A stretch of DNA of 64,000 nucleotides from Thalassotalea_H castellviae (lineage in GTDB: Bacteria; Pseudomonadota; Gammaproteobacteria; Enterobacterales; Alteromonadaceae): positions 124,001 to 188,000 of the forward strand of contig NZ_JAVRIF010000005.1 in NCBI RefSeq assembly GCF_031846185.1, written 5' to 3'. This document shows positions 18,587 through 28,159 of the stretch, piece by piece. Every line of letters starts with the position of its first letter. The stretch's first letter is position 1. The notes beneath the pieces were generated by a model. It had not been told where the DNA came from and did no database searches. It was given only the letters and a program-made list of their open reading frames with translations. Made by a program: the position numbers and the translations under genes.

Positions 18587-19771
18587 ATGTTAAATACCCC
18601 CTTTTCACCTTGGCCAAGTTTTTCTGAAGAAGAAATATCGGCAGTCAGTAAAGTACTTCGCTCTAACAAAGTGAATTATTGGACCGGCGACGAAGGACGA
18701 AACTTTGAAAAAGAGTTTGCTGATTTTGCTGATTGCCAATACGCCGTTGCCGTCGCCAATGGCACTTTGGCTTTAGATTTAGCTTTACAAAGCTTAAATA
18801 TCGGCCAAGGGGATGAGGTTATTGTCACCTCTCGCACTTTTATTGCTTCAATCAGCTGTATCGTCAATGCAGGGGCAACACCCGTTTTTGCGGATGTCGA
18901 TCTCGATTCACAAAATATAACCGCTCAATCAATTGCACAGGTATTAACCGATCAGACGAAAGCCATTATTTGTGTTCATTTAGCAGGTTGGCCCTGTGAA
19001 ATGGACGAGATAATGGCATTAGCCAAAGCACGCAACATTTACGTAATTGAAGATTGTGCACAAGCTCATGGTGCCAAATACAAAGGCCGTTCCGTGGGAA
19101 GCATTGGTGATATTGGTGCATGGTCATTTTGCCAAGACAAAATCATGACTACCGGCGGTGAAGGCGGCATGCTAACCACCAATAATGAACAGATATGGCG
19201 ACAAGCGTGGGCATTTAAAGATCATGGCAAATCTTATGCGGCGGTTTATGAAAAAGACCATCCCCCCGGTTACCGCTGGCTACATGAGTCTTTTGGTACT
19301 AATTGGCGCTTAACTGAAATGCAATCGGCAATTGGTCGAATACAAACCGCACGAATGCCACAATGGCATCAAACACGAGTAAAATATGCAGAAAACGTGC
19401 TCAATGCATGTAAAGCGTTTGATTTTATTCATGTTCCAGAAGTTCCACACGATATCGAACATGCTTTTTACAAATGTTATGTTTTTATCAAACCTGAAAA
19501 ATTACCCTCTGCTTGGTCAAGAGATAGCATTATCGAAGCGTTCAATGAAATAAATATCCCTTGTTATTCAGGTAGTTGTTCTGAAGTATATTTAGAAAAA
19601 GCTTTTGAAAATACAAACTTTACACCTAAAAAGCCATTAGAAAATGCCAAGCAATTAGGTGAAACCAGCTTGATGTTTTTAGTGCATCCAACATTAACCG
19701 AACAAGAAGTAGCATCAAGCTGTCAGGCAATTAACGAAATTTTTACAAAAGTAGCAGACACGTCAAAATAA
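18587..19771 (+). CDS. pglE: PLP-dependent sugar aminotransferase, PglE-like (DegT/DnrJ/EryC1/StrS family)
   Basis: A 394-residue aminotransferase that would convert the UDP-4-keto-6-deoxy sugar to the 4-amino sugar. The ATG at 18587 is used because AAGG lies 6 bases upstream; an in-frame GTG-type start inside pglD is unlikely. Family features are the N-terminal PFSPWPSFSEEEI, VANGTLALDLAL (about 57-68), IEDCAQAHGAKYKGRSVGSIGD (about 146-167) and the PLP lysine in CQDKIMTTGGEGG (about 173-185). The gene order pglC-pglD-pglE-pglF supports UDP-bacillosamine synthesis. Confidence 0.9.
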   Translation: MLNTPFSPWPSFSEEEISAVSKVLRSNKVNYWTGDEGRNFEKEFADFADCQYAVAVANGTLALDLALQSLNIGQGDEVIVTSRTFIASISCIVNAGATPVFADVDLDSQNITAQSIAQVLTDQTKAIICVHLAGWPCEMDEIMALAKARNIYVIEDCAQAHGAKYKGRSVGSIGDIGAWSFCQDKIMTTGGEGGMLTTNNEQIWRQAWAFKDHGKSYAAVYEKDHPPGYRWLHESFGTNWRLTEMQSAIGRIQTARMPQWHQTRVKYAENVLNACKAFDFIHVPEVPHDIEHAFYKCYVFIKPEKLPSAWSRDSIIEAFNEINIPCYSGSCSEVYLEKAFENTNFTPKKPLENAKQLGETSLMFLVHPTLTEQEVASSCQAINEIFTKVADTSK

Positions 19772-19847
19772 ACTGTTATGATATTAAAATAATAATAATT
19801 CATTTAAAAATGAATACATGTAAGCGTAGATCTGAAGGCGATTGCAG

Positions 19848-21812
19848 ATGATCAGAAAAATAGACTTAATTCCTAGCTCAGCAAAATTACTAATCGCATT
19901 AACTTATGACGCTTTTGCCGTAGGGTTTGCGTTTTTTCTAGCGTATTTTTTACGTTTAGGCGTTTCAAATTTTGATGTCTCACAAGCAGAAGTATCGGTA
20001 TTTATTACCGTTACGCTCAGCACAATGGTATTACTTTACTTCTCAGGAACATACCGCTCGGTAATTCGCTATTTTAATGCCAAATCAACCATGAAAGTCA
20101 TAGCCTTGGTTGCTATTGCCAGTATCATCTTCGTCTTAGCTGGTTATGTATTTGATGCGTTTGTTCCTCGTTCTGTTCCTATCGTATTTTTTGCGGTCGC
20201 CAGTTTTTTAATTGCTGGCGCCAGAGCATCGTTTGGCATTATCACAGGTGAAAAGTGGTTTGATGAAAAAGAAGGCGTAGTGATTTATGGTGCCGGCAGC
20301 ACCGGTAGGCAACTCGCAAATACACTTGCATTAGGCAATCAATACCAACCGCTGGCCTTTATCGACCAAAAAAGCCGATATCATGGCCGTGAATTAGCCG
20401 GCATCAATATTCATCCGGTAAAAGATATCGGTAAGCTCGTCAAGCGTTTTGGCCAATACAAAGTGCTGATCGCGATTGATAAAGTGACCCAAACGCGGAT
20501 GAAAGAAATCGTTGCTTCCATTGAGCCTTACGCCCTTGAACTGTTAACCATCCCCAATATGGCCGATATAGTATCGGGCAAACGAAAAATTGATCAACTT
20601 CGGGAAGTCTCGGTGGATGAGCTGTTAGGCAGAGAGCCTGTTGCACCTATTCCAGAGCTATTATCTGAAAATATTTTCGGCAAAGTTGTGATGGTATCAG
20701 GAGCTGGTGGCTCTATTGGTAAAGAATTATGCCGTCAAATTATTCACCAAAAGCCTGCAAAACTAGTTTTATTAGACGTTAGCGAAGCCTTTTTATATGA
20801 AATCAACCAAGAGCTAACGGTTTATCTGCGTGAAATTGACAGTGATATTCCATTAATACCACTGATCGGTAATGTGCAAAACGGCATGTTGATGACCACC
20901 ATTTTTCATACCCAAAAAGTACAAACTATCTATCATGCTGCCGCATATAAACATGTACCTTTGGTGGAATGTAATGTCATCGCCGGCATTTCTAACAATG
21001 TGTTAGGCACATATGAAATAGCCCAAGCAGCTATTTTTTGTGAAGTAGAAACATTCGTCCTTATTTCAACCGACAAAGCGGTGAGACCTACTAATGTCAT
21101 GGGCGCCACAAAACGTTTAGCTGAATTAGTATTACAGTCTTTAGCCCCACGTGATCATGATACGCGTTTTGTGATGGTACGTTTTGGTAATGTCTTAGGC
21201 TCATCTGGCTCGGTTGTGCCTTTATTTAAACGTCAAATCAAAGCCGGTGGCCCAATAACGATTACTCATCCAGATATTATTCGCTATTTTATGACCATTC
21301 CTGAAGCAGCCCAGCTAGTTATTCAAGCTGGCGCTATGGGTAAAGGTGGTGATGTTTTTGTTTTAGATATGGGTGATCCGGTTAAAATTGTTGATCTTGC
21401 GGTGAATATGACTCACTTAATGGGATTAACCATTAAAAATGAAGCCAATCCTGATGGAGATATTGAATTAAAATACAGTGGCTTACGCCCTGGCGAAAAG
21501 CTATATGAAGAATTACTGATTGATGATCATGCCCAACCAACCCGTCATGAGCGCATTTTAACCGCCAATGAACGCTTTCTTTGTTGGCCTGACGTGAAAG
21601 TGATCCTCAATAATATTAACGATGCTATGCGTGCAGAAGATACTGACAAGTTAAGACAAATTCTATTAGATGCGCCGTTAGCTTATAATCCAGAGCCCAA
21701 CGTGGAGCCAAGCACTAAAGCAACGGATAACTCACCCATTACCGCTCCCGAAGCAGTCGATGATCAAACAGATAAAGCTCCTGAGCTAAAAACGGTTAAC
21801 GTTAACGTATAA
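19848..21812 (+). CDS. pglF: UDP-GlcNAc 4,6-dehydratase, membrane-bound, PglF/WbpM-like
   Basis: A 654-residue membrane enzyme of the full-length WbpM/PglF type. About four N-terminal hydrophobic helices (residues 15-135) precede a first nucleotide-binding fold (VIYGAGSTGRQLA, about 145-157) and the catalytic extended-SDR domain with GAGGSIGKEL (about 287-296). The active site reads STDKAVRPTNVMGATKR, so Met stands in place of the usual Tyr, as in this dehydratase class. The product, UDP-2-acetamido-2,6-dideoxy-4-ketoglucose, feeds the PglE and PglD homologues. The ATG at 19848 has GAAGG about 9 bases upstream. The last 45 residues are acidic and low-complexity. Confidence 0.92.
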   Translation: MIRKIDLIPSSAKLLIALTYDAFAVGFAFFLAYFLRLGVSNFDVSQAEVSVFITVTLSTMVLLYFSGTYRSVIRYFNAKSTMKVIALVAIASIIFVLAGYVFDAFVPRSVPIVFFAVASFLIAGARASFGIITGEKWFDEKEGVVIYGAGSTGRQLANTLALGNQYQPLAFIDQKSRYHGRELAGINIHPVKDIGKLVKRFGQYKVLIAIDKVTQTRMKEIVASIEPYALELLTIPNMADIVSGKRKIDQLREVSVDELLGREPVAPIPELLSENIFGKVVMVSGAGGSIGKELCRQIIHQKPAKLVLLDVSEAFLYEINQELTVYLREIDSDIPLIPLIGNVQNGMLMTTIFHTQKVQTIYHAAAYKHVPLVECNVIAGISNNVLGTYEIAQAAIFCEVETFVLISTDKAVRPTNVMGATKRLAELVLQSLAPRDHDTRFVMVRFGNVLGSSGSVVPLFKRQIKAGGPITITHPDIIRYFMTIPEAAQLVIQAGAMGKGGDVFVLDMGDPVKIVDLAVNMTHLMGLTIKNEANPDGDIELKYSGLRPGEKLYEELLIDDHAQPTRHERILTANERFLCWPDVKVILNNINDAMRAEDTDKLRQILLDAPLAYNPEPNVEPSTKATDNSPITAPEAVDDQTDKAPELKTVNVNV

Positions 21813-21892
21813 CTCAAACGAGCTTTTCTTTTATCACATTGTTTCCGTTTGAATTAGCAAGATGATCCCTCAACAAACACCTGACAATATAA

Positions 21893-22982
21893 CTATTGTT
21901 TAATCAACATGAGCCAAGTATTTGCATAATCAGGTAAGTGTTTATTGGCTTGATAATAGTCTTTCCAACCGTAATAACTGCCTTTAAGAAAATCTAACTG
22001 AAATAAATTATTATCAAATGCGCCACCTTGATCAGCTAACACCCCCATATTGTTGACGGGCTTACCATCAACGAGGTAATTTATTAAAAATAATTTTCCA
22101 AGACCTAACTGCTTAACATTACCGGCAAAAGTTACATCAGGTTTGATCGCTATTTTCTCTGCGAGGGTTTTACCGTATCCTAAGATACTTGGCACCTCAG
22201 CAAAATACCAATAACGCGACTGCTCTCGTTTTCCGAGCGTATAATCATAAGCAATGCCATTATTGCGATGAACATTAAAATATCGTTTCTTACCATTAAT
22301 GTCGACAACACCAGTACCTTGTAACAAGACATCGTGCAAAGCTTCTTCGGTTAACCAAATAAGAGGTTGTGCAAGCTTATTATTTAACAAGGCTCCGTTA
22401 ATGATTTGCTGACGAGTCAATTGATAACGCGTTAAATGTTGTTTGTTTTTTTCAGCTTCAGCTAAGGTCATTCCTTGTTCATCGGCCGGTAAAGCATATA
22501 AAGCTTGGTTAAATTTAGCCGTTGGTTTATCGCTAGCCTTTAACAATTTTGTGTAATATTTAGTAATAAATATTTGCTTCTCAGGAATATTATTTAATAA
22601 GCGTTTCTTTACCGCATTATTACTCTGCTCGGCTAACTGATGAGCTTGTTGTTTGTCTGGTAACCAACGATAAAAGTCAAAATGTTGTAATAAATAATCG
22701 CGAGAGTAAGAGCTGCTCTTTGGCGATTGGCATAAAAAGTCTAACGTTTTTACAACCCGAGATACGTTTATTCCTTCAATCACTTCACCTGCATGTACAG
22801 CAAATTTATCTTGAGGGAATGACTCGATATAGTGTTTTGTATTATTAGCAACATCACATAAATCTGCAGTATTCACAGAGATTTCGCCAATAATTTCAGG
22901 CGTTTCTTGTAAAACAAACTCTGCCTGACTAGCAAAACTAAACGAAATACATACCCAGCCAATCAATCGATAAATATTCATC
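21893..22982 (-). CDS. MltA-like lytic murein transglycosylase domain protein, exported
   Basis: About 362 residues with an N-terminal signal peptide (cleavage near SQAEF). The C-terminal half resembles the MltA/3D-domain fold: LLQGTGVVDINGKKRYF (about 231-247) matches the MltA pattern beginning with QGSG, and GVLADQGGAFDNNLFQLDF (about 318-336) matches the DxGGA motif whose Asp is catalytic in MltA. There is no lipobox, unlike E. coli MltA, so it is probably soluble in the periplasm. Its start overlaps the stop of the glutathione peroxidase gene, so the two are cotranslated. The call is by motif only; it may be a divergent relative with another function. Confidence 0.6.
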
Positions 22983-23544
22983 ATGACTTCACAAGTAGGC
23001 TTTCAATTGCTTGTATAAACTCAGCATCATCTGGCGCTGTTCTTGGGCTGAAAGACTGTACTTTTTGGCCTTTACCATCCACTAAATATTTATAGAAATT
23101 CCATTTTGGTGACGTTGATTTCTCGGCTAAAAATTCAAAGACACTATTTACATCGCTGCCTCTTACGGCACTAGTCGACAGCATAGTAAAAGTAACACCA
23201 TAATTTACATAACAAATTTTGGCAGTATCTTTTTCATTATCTTCTTCTTGAAAAAAATCATCTGAAGGAAAACCTATCACCACCAATCCTTGTGACTGAT
23301 ATTTTTTATGTATTGCTTCTAATTGCTTAAAGTGAGGCGTAAAACCACAATTACTTGCTGTATTTACAATCAACACAGGTTTCCCTTGCGTTAATTCGCA
23401 TAAATTGACTGTCTTACTTGAATGTAATTTTTGCTTCGTCACGTTAAGATAATCAGGACAGCTATTATTCAGCTCGCTGGCCTTAACTGGTGTGATCACT
23501 GAAAAGCCTAATCCAATCATTATAAGTAACAGTAGATATTTCAT
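22981..23544 (-). CDS. Exported glutathione peroxidase family protein
   Basis: A 187-residue thiol peroxidase with a signal peptide (cleavage near VKASE, residue 22), so it acts in the periplasm. The peroxidatic cysteine is in NTASNCGFTPHF (Cys66), and the conserved Trp is in SPKWNFYKYLVDGKG. The segment that normally reads FPCNQFGGQEP is FPSDDFFQEED here, so the usual catalytic-tetrad Gln is replaced by Asp; thioredoxin-dependent or altered activity is possible. The second of two adjacent ATGs (23544) is chosen, with AGGA 5 bases upstream. The MltA-like gene follows with a 4-base overlap. Confidence 0.85.
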   Translation of the reverse strand: MKYLLLLIMIGLGFSVITPVKASELNNSCPDYLNVTKQKLHSSKTVNLCELTQGKPVLIVNTASNCGFTPHFKQLEAIHKKYQSQGLVVIGFPSDDFFQEEDNEKDTAKICYVNYGVTFTMLSTSAVRGSDVNSVFEFLAEKSTSPKWNFYKYLVDGKGQKVQSFSPRTAPDDAEFIQAIESLLVKS

Positions 23545-23893
23545 CATATTCCTAATCTTGCTATTTAAGCCATGATACATGGCGAATGTAGCTATACATT
23601 ATCACAAAAACACCTATGTGAGCATTCATAAACAATGGAGAGTTTCTTGAGCATAATCCACCTGTTATAATCACTGCCAAAGGTAAATATCTGGAGCTCA
23701 TCGGATATATCCCCCTTAATATCGATTAACACTTGAATTATCATGTCAAGTGTATAACTTTATTGAATTAATCAAAGTTAATTGAAATAAAATCTGACAA
23801 ATTATTGTCTGATTTTCTTTGAGTTATACAGGAATTTCCACAAAGTTAGCATACACTTAGCTATGTTAAATTTTAAAAGGTATTTTGGATAAT
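23545..23893. other. Intergenic region upstream of the RND efflux operon, with an inverted repeat
   Basis: This gap between divergent genes holds no convincing ORF. At 23729-23753 the arms ACACTTGA and TCAAGTGT flank a 9-base spacer; no T-run follows, so it looks more like a regulator-binding dyad than a terminator. It lies about 140 bp upstream of the adaptor gene start. Confidence 0.5.
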
Positions 23894-24988
23894 ATGAAAC
23901 CACTTCATTTCAGCGCACTCATTAGAACCCTTTCTCTAATTAGTTTCATCGCTTTTTCTTCTCATGCGCAGCAAGGGCCACCGGCCAATGTTAATGTAAC
24001 CAAGATACAAAGTACGACTTTGTCTCCCGTTGCTTGGGTGTCAGGCAGTGTTGTGAGTCGCAATAACTCACAAATTGCCGCCGATGTATCTGGTCGATTA
24101 ATTAGCTTGGCAAACCTAGGTAGCAAGGTAAAAAAAGATCAAATCATTGCCGAACTTGATGACCGAGCGCTGACATTAAAATACCATGAAGCGGATGCAC
24201 TGGTCGCCAATGCCCAAGCAAAACTAACGTTTGAAAGTGCTGAGGTAAAAAGAAAGAAAACCTTAGTTGAAAAAAAACTGATCTCTGAAAAAGAGCTAGA
24301 AGAAACCATCGCAAATCTTAATATGGCAAAAGCCAATGCAGCAGCAGCTAAAGCTAAACTTGAACAAATCGCGCAAGATATTACCTACACGAAACTCAAA
24401 GCACCATTTGATGGCATTGTTGCTGAACGTTTAAGTAACCAAGGCGAATATGTCAATAACGGCAATGCAATTATTCGCCTAGTAGAAACCGCCAATGTTG
24501 AAGCTTCAGTATTTGCGCCATTAACGGCTTATCGCTATTTAAAAGAGAGTAAACAGCTTGCAATTAAATCTCCGTTAGGCGAAGGAAGTGCCGATATAAA
24601 AGCCATTATTCCGGTTGCTGACTCACGTTCACATTTAATGGAAGTACGCCTAGATATGTCATCTTTTGACTGGCCAATTGGCTTAGACATAAAAGCTGCA
24701 GTGGCAACAGGAGATAGCAAACAAGTACTCGCAACACATCGAGACGCCTTAGTATTAAGACGCGATGCGATGAGCATTTTTATCATAGATGCTGAAAACA
24801 AAGCCAAACAAGTCAATGTTACCGTTGGTATTAGTGAAGGTGAGCTCGTTGAAGTTATTGGTGATATTCAAGCTGGTGATAATGTTGTGATTCGTGGTGC
24901 AGAACGGTTAAGAGCAGGACAAACAGTCAATATAAAAACCAATAATGATAAGCTGATTTCCGGAAATTCGGCTATGGGAACTAAATAA
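23894..24988 (+). CDS. RND efflux periplasmic adaptor (membrane fusion protein)
   Basis: A 364-residue adaptor joining an inner-membrane RND pump to an outer-membrane channel. It has a signal peptide ending near SSHAQQ, a lipoyl/barrel-sandwich half (SQIAADVSGRLISLANLGSKVKK, about 59-81), a coiled-coil hairpin about 90-160 rich in Lys, Glu and Ala, the second lipoyl half (YTKLKAPFDGIVAERLSNQGEYV, about 164-186) and beta-barrel and membrane-proximal domains. The ATG at 23894 is taken over a TTG 9 bases earlier. Its stop overlaps the pump start (TAATG). No TolC-like gene is present nearby. Confidence 0.92.
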   Translation: MKPLHFSALIRTLSLISFIAFSSHAQQGPPANVNVTKIQSTTLSPVAWVSGSVVSRNNSQIAADVSGRLISLANLGSKVKKDQIIAELDDRALTLKYHEADALVANAQAKLTFESAEVKRKKTLVEKKLISEKELEETIANLNMAKANAAAAKAKLEQIAQDITYTKLKAPFDGIVAERLSNQGEYVNNGNAIIRLVETANVEASVFAPLTAYRYLKESKQLAIKSPLGEGSADIKAIIPVADSRSHLMEVRLDMSSFDWPIGLDIKAAVATGDSKQVLATHRDALVLRRDAMSIFIIDAENKAKQVNVTVGISEGELVEVIGDIQAGDNVVIRGAERLRAGQTVNIKTNNDKLISGNSAMGTK

Positions 24989-27900
24989 TGACCCTCACCT
25001 CAGCCTCACTTAAAAATCCTACCGCGGTAATCGTCGCGGTATTATTGATCATGCTATTTGGCGGTATTAGTCTTTATAAATTGCCTATCCAATTAACGCC
25101 GGATATCAGTAAACCACAAATAGTGATCTCTACCAGCTGGCGCGCTGCGGCACCTGAAGAAATCGAAGCCGAAATCATTGAACGCCAAGAAGATGTTTTA
25201 AAGGGCTTACAAAGTCTTGAATTACTTGAGTCAAATTCAAGTCAAGGCAGTGGTAGTATTACCTTAAGGTACAAAACCGGTGTGAACTTACAACGGGCAT
25301 TAATTGATGTAATGAATGCATTAAATCAAGTCCCTAACTATCCAGCGGATGCTACCGAGCCAGTGATTGCTGTTGGTGGTGCTAGTAATTTTGACGCTAT
25401 TGCTTGGTTAGCATTAAAACCAACCGAAGGTAATACCAATGATATTGCCAGTTATCAAGATTTCACCGAAGAAGTGGTGCAAACACGCATCGAGCGTGTT
25501 GAAGGTGTTTCTCAATCCAATGCTTTTGGCGGTTTAGCAACAGAATTACGTATTACCTTTGATCCTTATAAAGCCGCAACACTTGGGCTTAATATTCCGG
25601 CAATTGCGAGTACATTAACAAATAATACTGACGCTTCTGGTGGTTTTAACGAAATTGGCCGTCGCAAATATACCTTACGCTTTTCAGGTAAATATGGTGT
25701 TGAACAGCTTCAAAATATGGTGCTTGATTGGCGAAATGGCCAGCCGATTTTATTAAAAGATGTCGCAAAGGTCGAACTGGCATTATCAGACCGAACTGGA
25801 GTACTGACACTTGATGGCTCACCAGCCATCGCAATGAACGTACAAGCAGAACAAGGCGTGAATGTTATTCAAGTCATGGACGGTCTAAAATCGGCTATTA
25901 AAGAACTCAACGAAGGTCCGCTGAAACGCTCCAAATTAGAACTCATCCAAATGTATGATGAAACGATTTACATTGGTCGTTCAATGAGCCTAGTTAAAAA
26001 TAATTTAATTCTCGGCATCGTATTAGCCATTATTGTACTGTGGTGGTTCTTACGTAAGTTTAAAGCAACCTTAATTGTTGCTTTATCCATTCCAATCTCA
26101 CTAGTTGTCACCTTAGTGATCATGCACAGCACAGGGAGAACATTGAATATTATTTCAATGGCCGGATTAGCTTTTGCCGTTGGCATGGTGCTCGATGCTG
26201 CTATTGTTGTCTTAGAAAATATCGTCCGGTTGCGTGAAAACGGAGCGAAACCCAATGAAGCATCATTAAAAGGCACAACCCAAGTTTGGGGAGCTTTGTT
26301 ATCCTCTACAGCCACAACGGTTGCCATTTTCTTACCCATTGCCTTTTTAGAAGAAGTATCAGGGCAGCTTTTTGCTGATTTAGCCATTACCATTGCTGTT
26401 GCTATTGTCGCTTCATTATTAATTGCGGTAACTGTGTTACCTACTGCGGCTCGCCGATTATTAAAAGAAGTGTCATCAGAAGACCCTCATAATCATTGGT
26501 GGACGAATATCACCAGCGGCATTATGCATATTACGTCAACCCCTAAAAAACGTGTTGCTTGGGTATTTGGCTTGATGCTCTTTTCGTTTATCGGCAGCTA
26601 TTTAATGTTTCCGAAAATCGATTATCTTCCTAAAGGTAATCAAAATTCATTTAACGCATTTTTATTACCGCCTCCGGGACAAAGTTATTTGGCAGCTAGA
26701 GTGGAAATGAGCGATGAAATTAATCAACGTTTAATGCCTTATTTAACCGGCGAAAAATCACCGAAAATTGAACATTCATGGTTAGGTTTTTTCGGTAATT
26801 TTGGTTTTATGGGAGGACGAGCCGAAAACTCAGATCACATCAAAGACATTGTCAATATTATTAATGGTGAAGTATTAGCAGGCTTCCCTGATACTATCGC
26901 CTTTGCTTCTCAAGAAGAGTTATTTGGTAACTTAGGTGGTGGTCGCCGTATCGATATTGATATTCAAGGCAATGAAGTTGACCAATTACTTTCTGCTGCA
27001 CAAGTTGGTTTTGGCGCAGTCAGTCAAGCATTACCTGGGGCACAAATTCAACCGACACCTGGCCTTTCTCTTGCGGAGCCTGAATTACGCATGATCCCAG
27101 ATGAGCGCAGTATTGCTGAATCAGGTTGGACAAGACAACAAGTGTCTTCAATATCAAGAGCCTTAGGTACTGGGCTTTATGTGGGTGATTTTTTCAATGG
27201 TCAAAAACGTTTGAATGTAATTTTACGCTCAACCGATTGGGAGTCGCCTGAAGAATTAGCCGCAATTCCATTAGCAACACCTGAAGCTGGCGTACAACCC
27301 GTTGGTGAGTTAGTTGATGTTGTTAGAACGGCAGGACCGAGCTCTATCAGACGTGTTGATAGAAAAAGAACCATTACTTTACAAGTAACGCCTCCAGAAA
27401 ATATTAGTTTAGAAGATGCCATTAACGCCATCAAAGAAAAAGCAGAACCTGCGATTTTAGAGCAATTACCTGAAACTGGTGCGATAAATTATCGCGGCTC
27501 AGCAGAAGCTTTAACCGAAGCATTACAAAATATGAGCCAAAGCTTCTTGCTTGCTTTAGCTATTTTATATTTATTAATGTCAGCGTTATTCCGTTCCTTC
27601 AAGGACAGTTTGTTGGTGGTATTAACCATACCGTTAGCAACCGTAGGTGGTATTGCGATGCTACAAATAACTAACCAGATTATTTTCCAACCGCTCGACT
27701 TACTCACCATGATAGGTTTTATTATCTTACTCGGGCTTGTGGTCAACAATGCTATTTTACTTGTTTATCAAACGCGTTTGGGGGAAAACGATGGTTTATC
27801 TAGGCATGATGCAGTAGAGCAAGCGGTACGCTTACGACTAAGGCCAATACTCATGAGCACATTAACCAGTATTTGTGGCATGCTCCCGTTATTATTGATC

Positions 27901-28062
27901 CCGGGCGCCGGCGCTGAACTATACCGAGGAATTGCCGCTGTTATTGTTGGGGGAATGAGCGTAAGTACGATATTTACATTAATTTTCTTACCTAGTTTAT
28001 TACAAATGGGTAAAGCAACAGCACATCAATTTGATGCTGAACTTTCCGCAGAAACGGCTTAG
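24988..28062 (+). CDS. RND efflux pump, inner-membrane permease (HAE1/AcrB-like)
   Basis: A 1024-residue proton-driven exporter with the 12-helix RND topology: one helix at the start, a large periplasmic loop, five to six helices (about 335-495), a second large loop, and six helices at the end (about 850-1010). The helix-4 motif GMVLDAAIVVLENIVR (about 397-412) carries the proton-relay Asp. It is coupled to the adaptor gene. Periplasmic loops are shorter than or equal to those of AcrB; substrate class is not evident from sequence. A terminator follows at 28103. Confidence 0.93.
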   Translation: MTLTSASLKNPTAVIVAVLLIMLFGGISLYKLPIQLTPDISKPQIVISTSWRAAAPEEIEAEIIERQEDVLKGLQSLELLESNSSQGSGSITLRYKTGVNLQRALIDVMNALNQVPNYPADATEPVIAVGGASNFDAIAWLALKPTEGNTNDIASYQDFTEEVVQTRIERVEGVSQSNAFGGLATELRITFDPYKAATLGLNIPAIASTLTNNTDASGGFNEIGRRKYTLRFSGKYGVEQLQNMVLDWRNGQPILLKDVAKVELALSDRTGVLTLDGSPAIAMNVQAEQGVNVIQVMDGLKSAIKELNEGPLKRSKLELIQMYDETIYIGRSMSLVKNNLILGIVLAIIVLWWFLRKFKATLIVALSIPISLVVTLVIMHSTGRTLNIISMAGLAFAVGMVLDAAIVVLENIVRLRENGAKPNEASLKGTTQVWGALLSSTATTVAIFLPIAFLEEVSGQLFADLAITIAVAIVASLLIAVTVLPTAARRLLKEVSSEDPHNHWWTNITSGIMHITSTPKKRVAWVFGLMLFSFIGSYLMFPKIDYLPKGNQNSFNAFLLPPPGQSYLAARVEMSDEINQRLMPYLTGEKSPKIEHSWLGFFGNFGFMGGRAENSDHIKDIVNIINGEVLAGFPDTIAFASQEELFGNLGGGRRIDIDIQGNEVDQLLSAAQVGFGAVSQALPGAQIQPTPGLSLAEPELRMIPDERSIAESGWTRQQVSSISRALGTGLYVGDFFNGQKRLNVILRSTDWESPEELAAIPLATPEAGVQPVGELVDVVRTAGPSSIRRVDRKRTITLQVTPPENISLEDAINAIKEKAEPAILEQLPETGAINYRGSAEALTEALQNMSQSFLLALAILYLLMSALFRSFKDSLLVVLTIPLATVGGIAMLQITNQIIFQPLDLLTMIGFIILLGLVVNNAILLVYQTRLGENDGLSRHDAVEQAVRLRLRPILMSTLTSICGMLPLLLIPGAGAELYRGIAAVIVGGMSVSTIFTLIFLPSLLQMGKATAHQFDAELSAETA

Positions 28063-28102
28063 TTTCAGCCTTTAATCAATTTTTAGATAAGTGAAATAAA
28101 TA

Positions 28103-28129
28103 CGCCCACAGCAAAGTGGGCGTTTTTTT
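28103..28129. terminator. Bidirectional terminator between the RND operon and the thiamine operon
   Basis: A perfect 7-base stem CGCCCAC/GTGGGCG with a 6-base loop is followed by seven T on the plus strand. It serves the RND operon and, on the minus strand, can also end the thiamine operon, with a weaker T-rich tail. Confidence 0.9.
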
Positions 28130-28159
28130 ACGTTTTTATGCAAACTTATTTATACGAGC

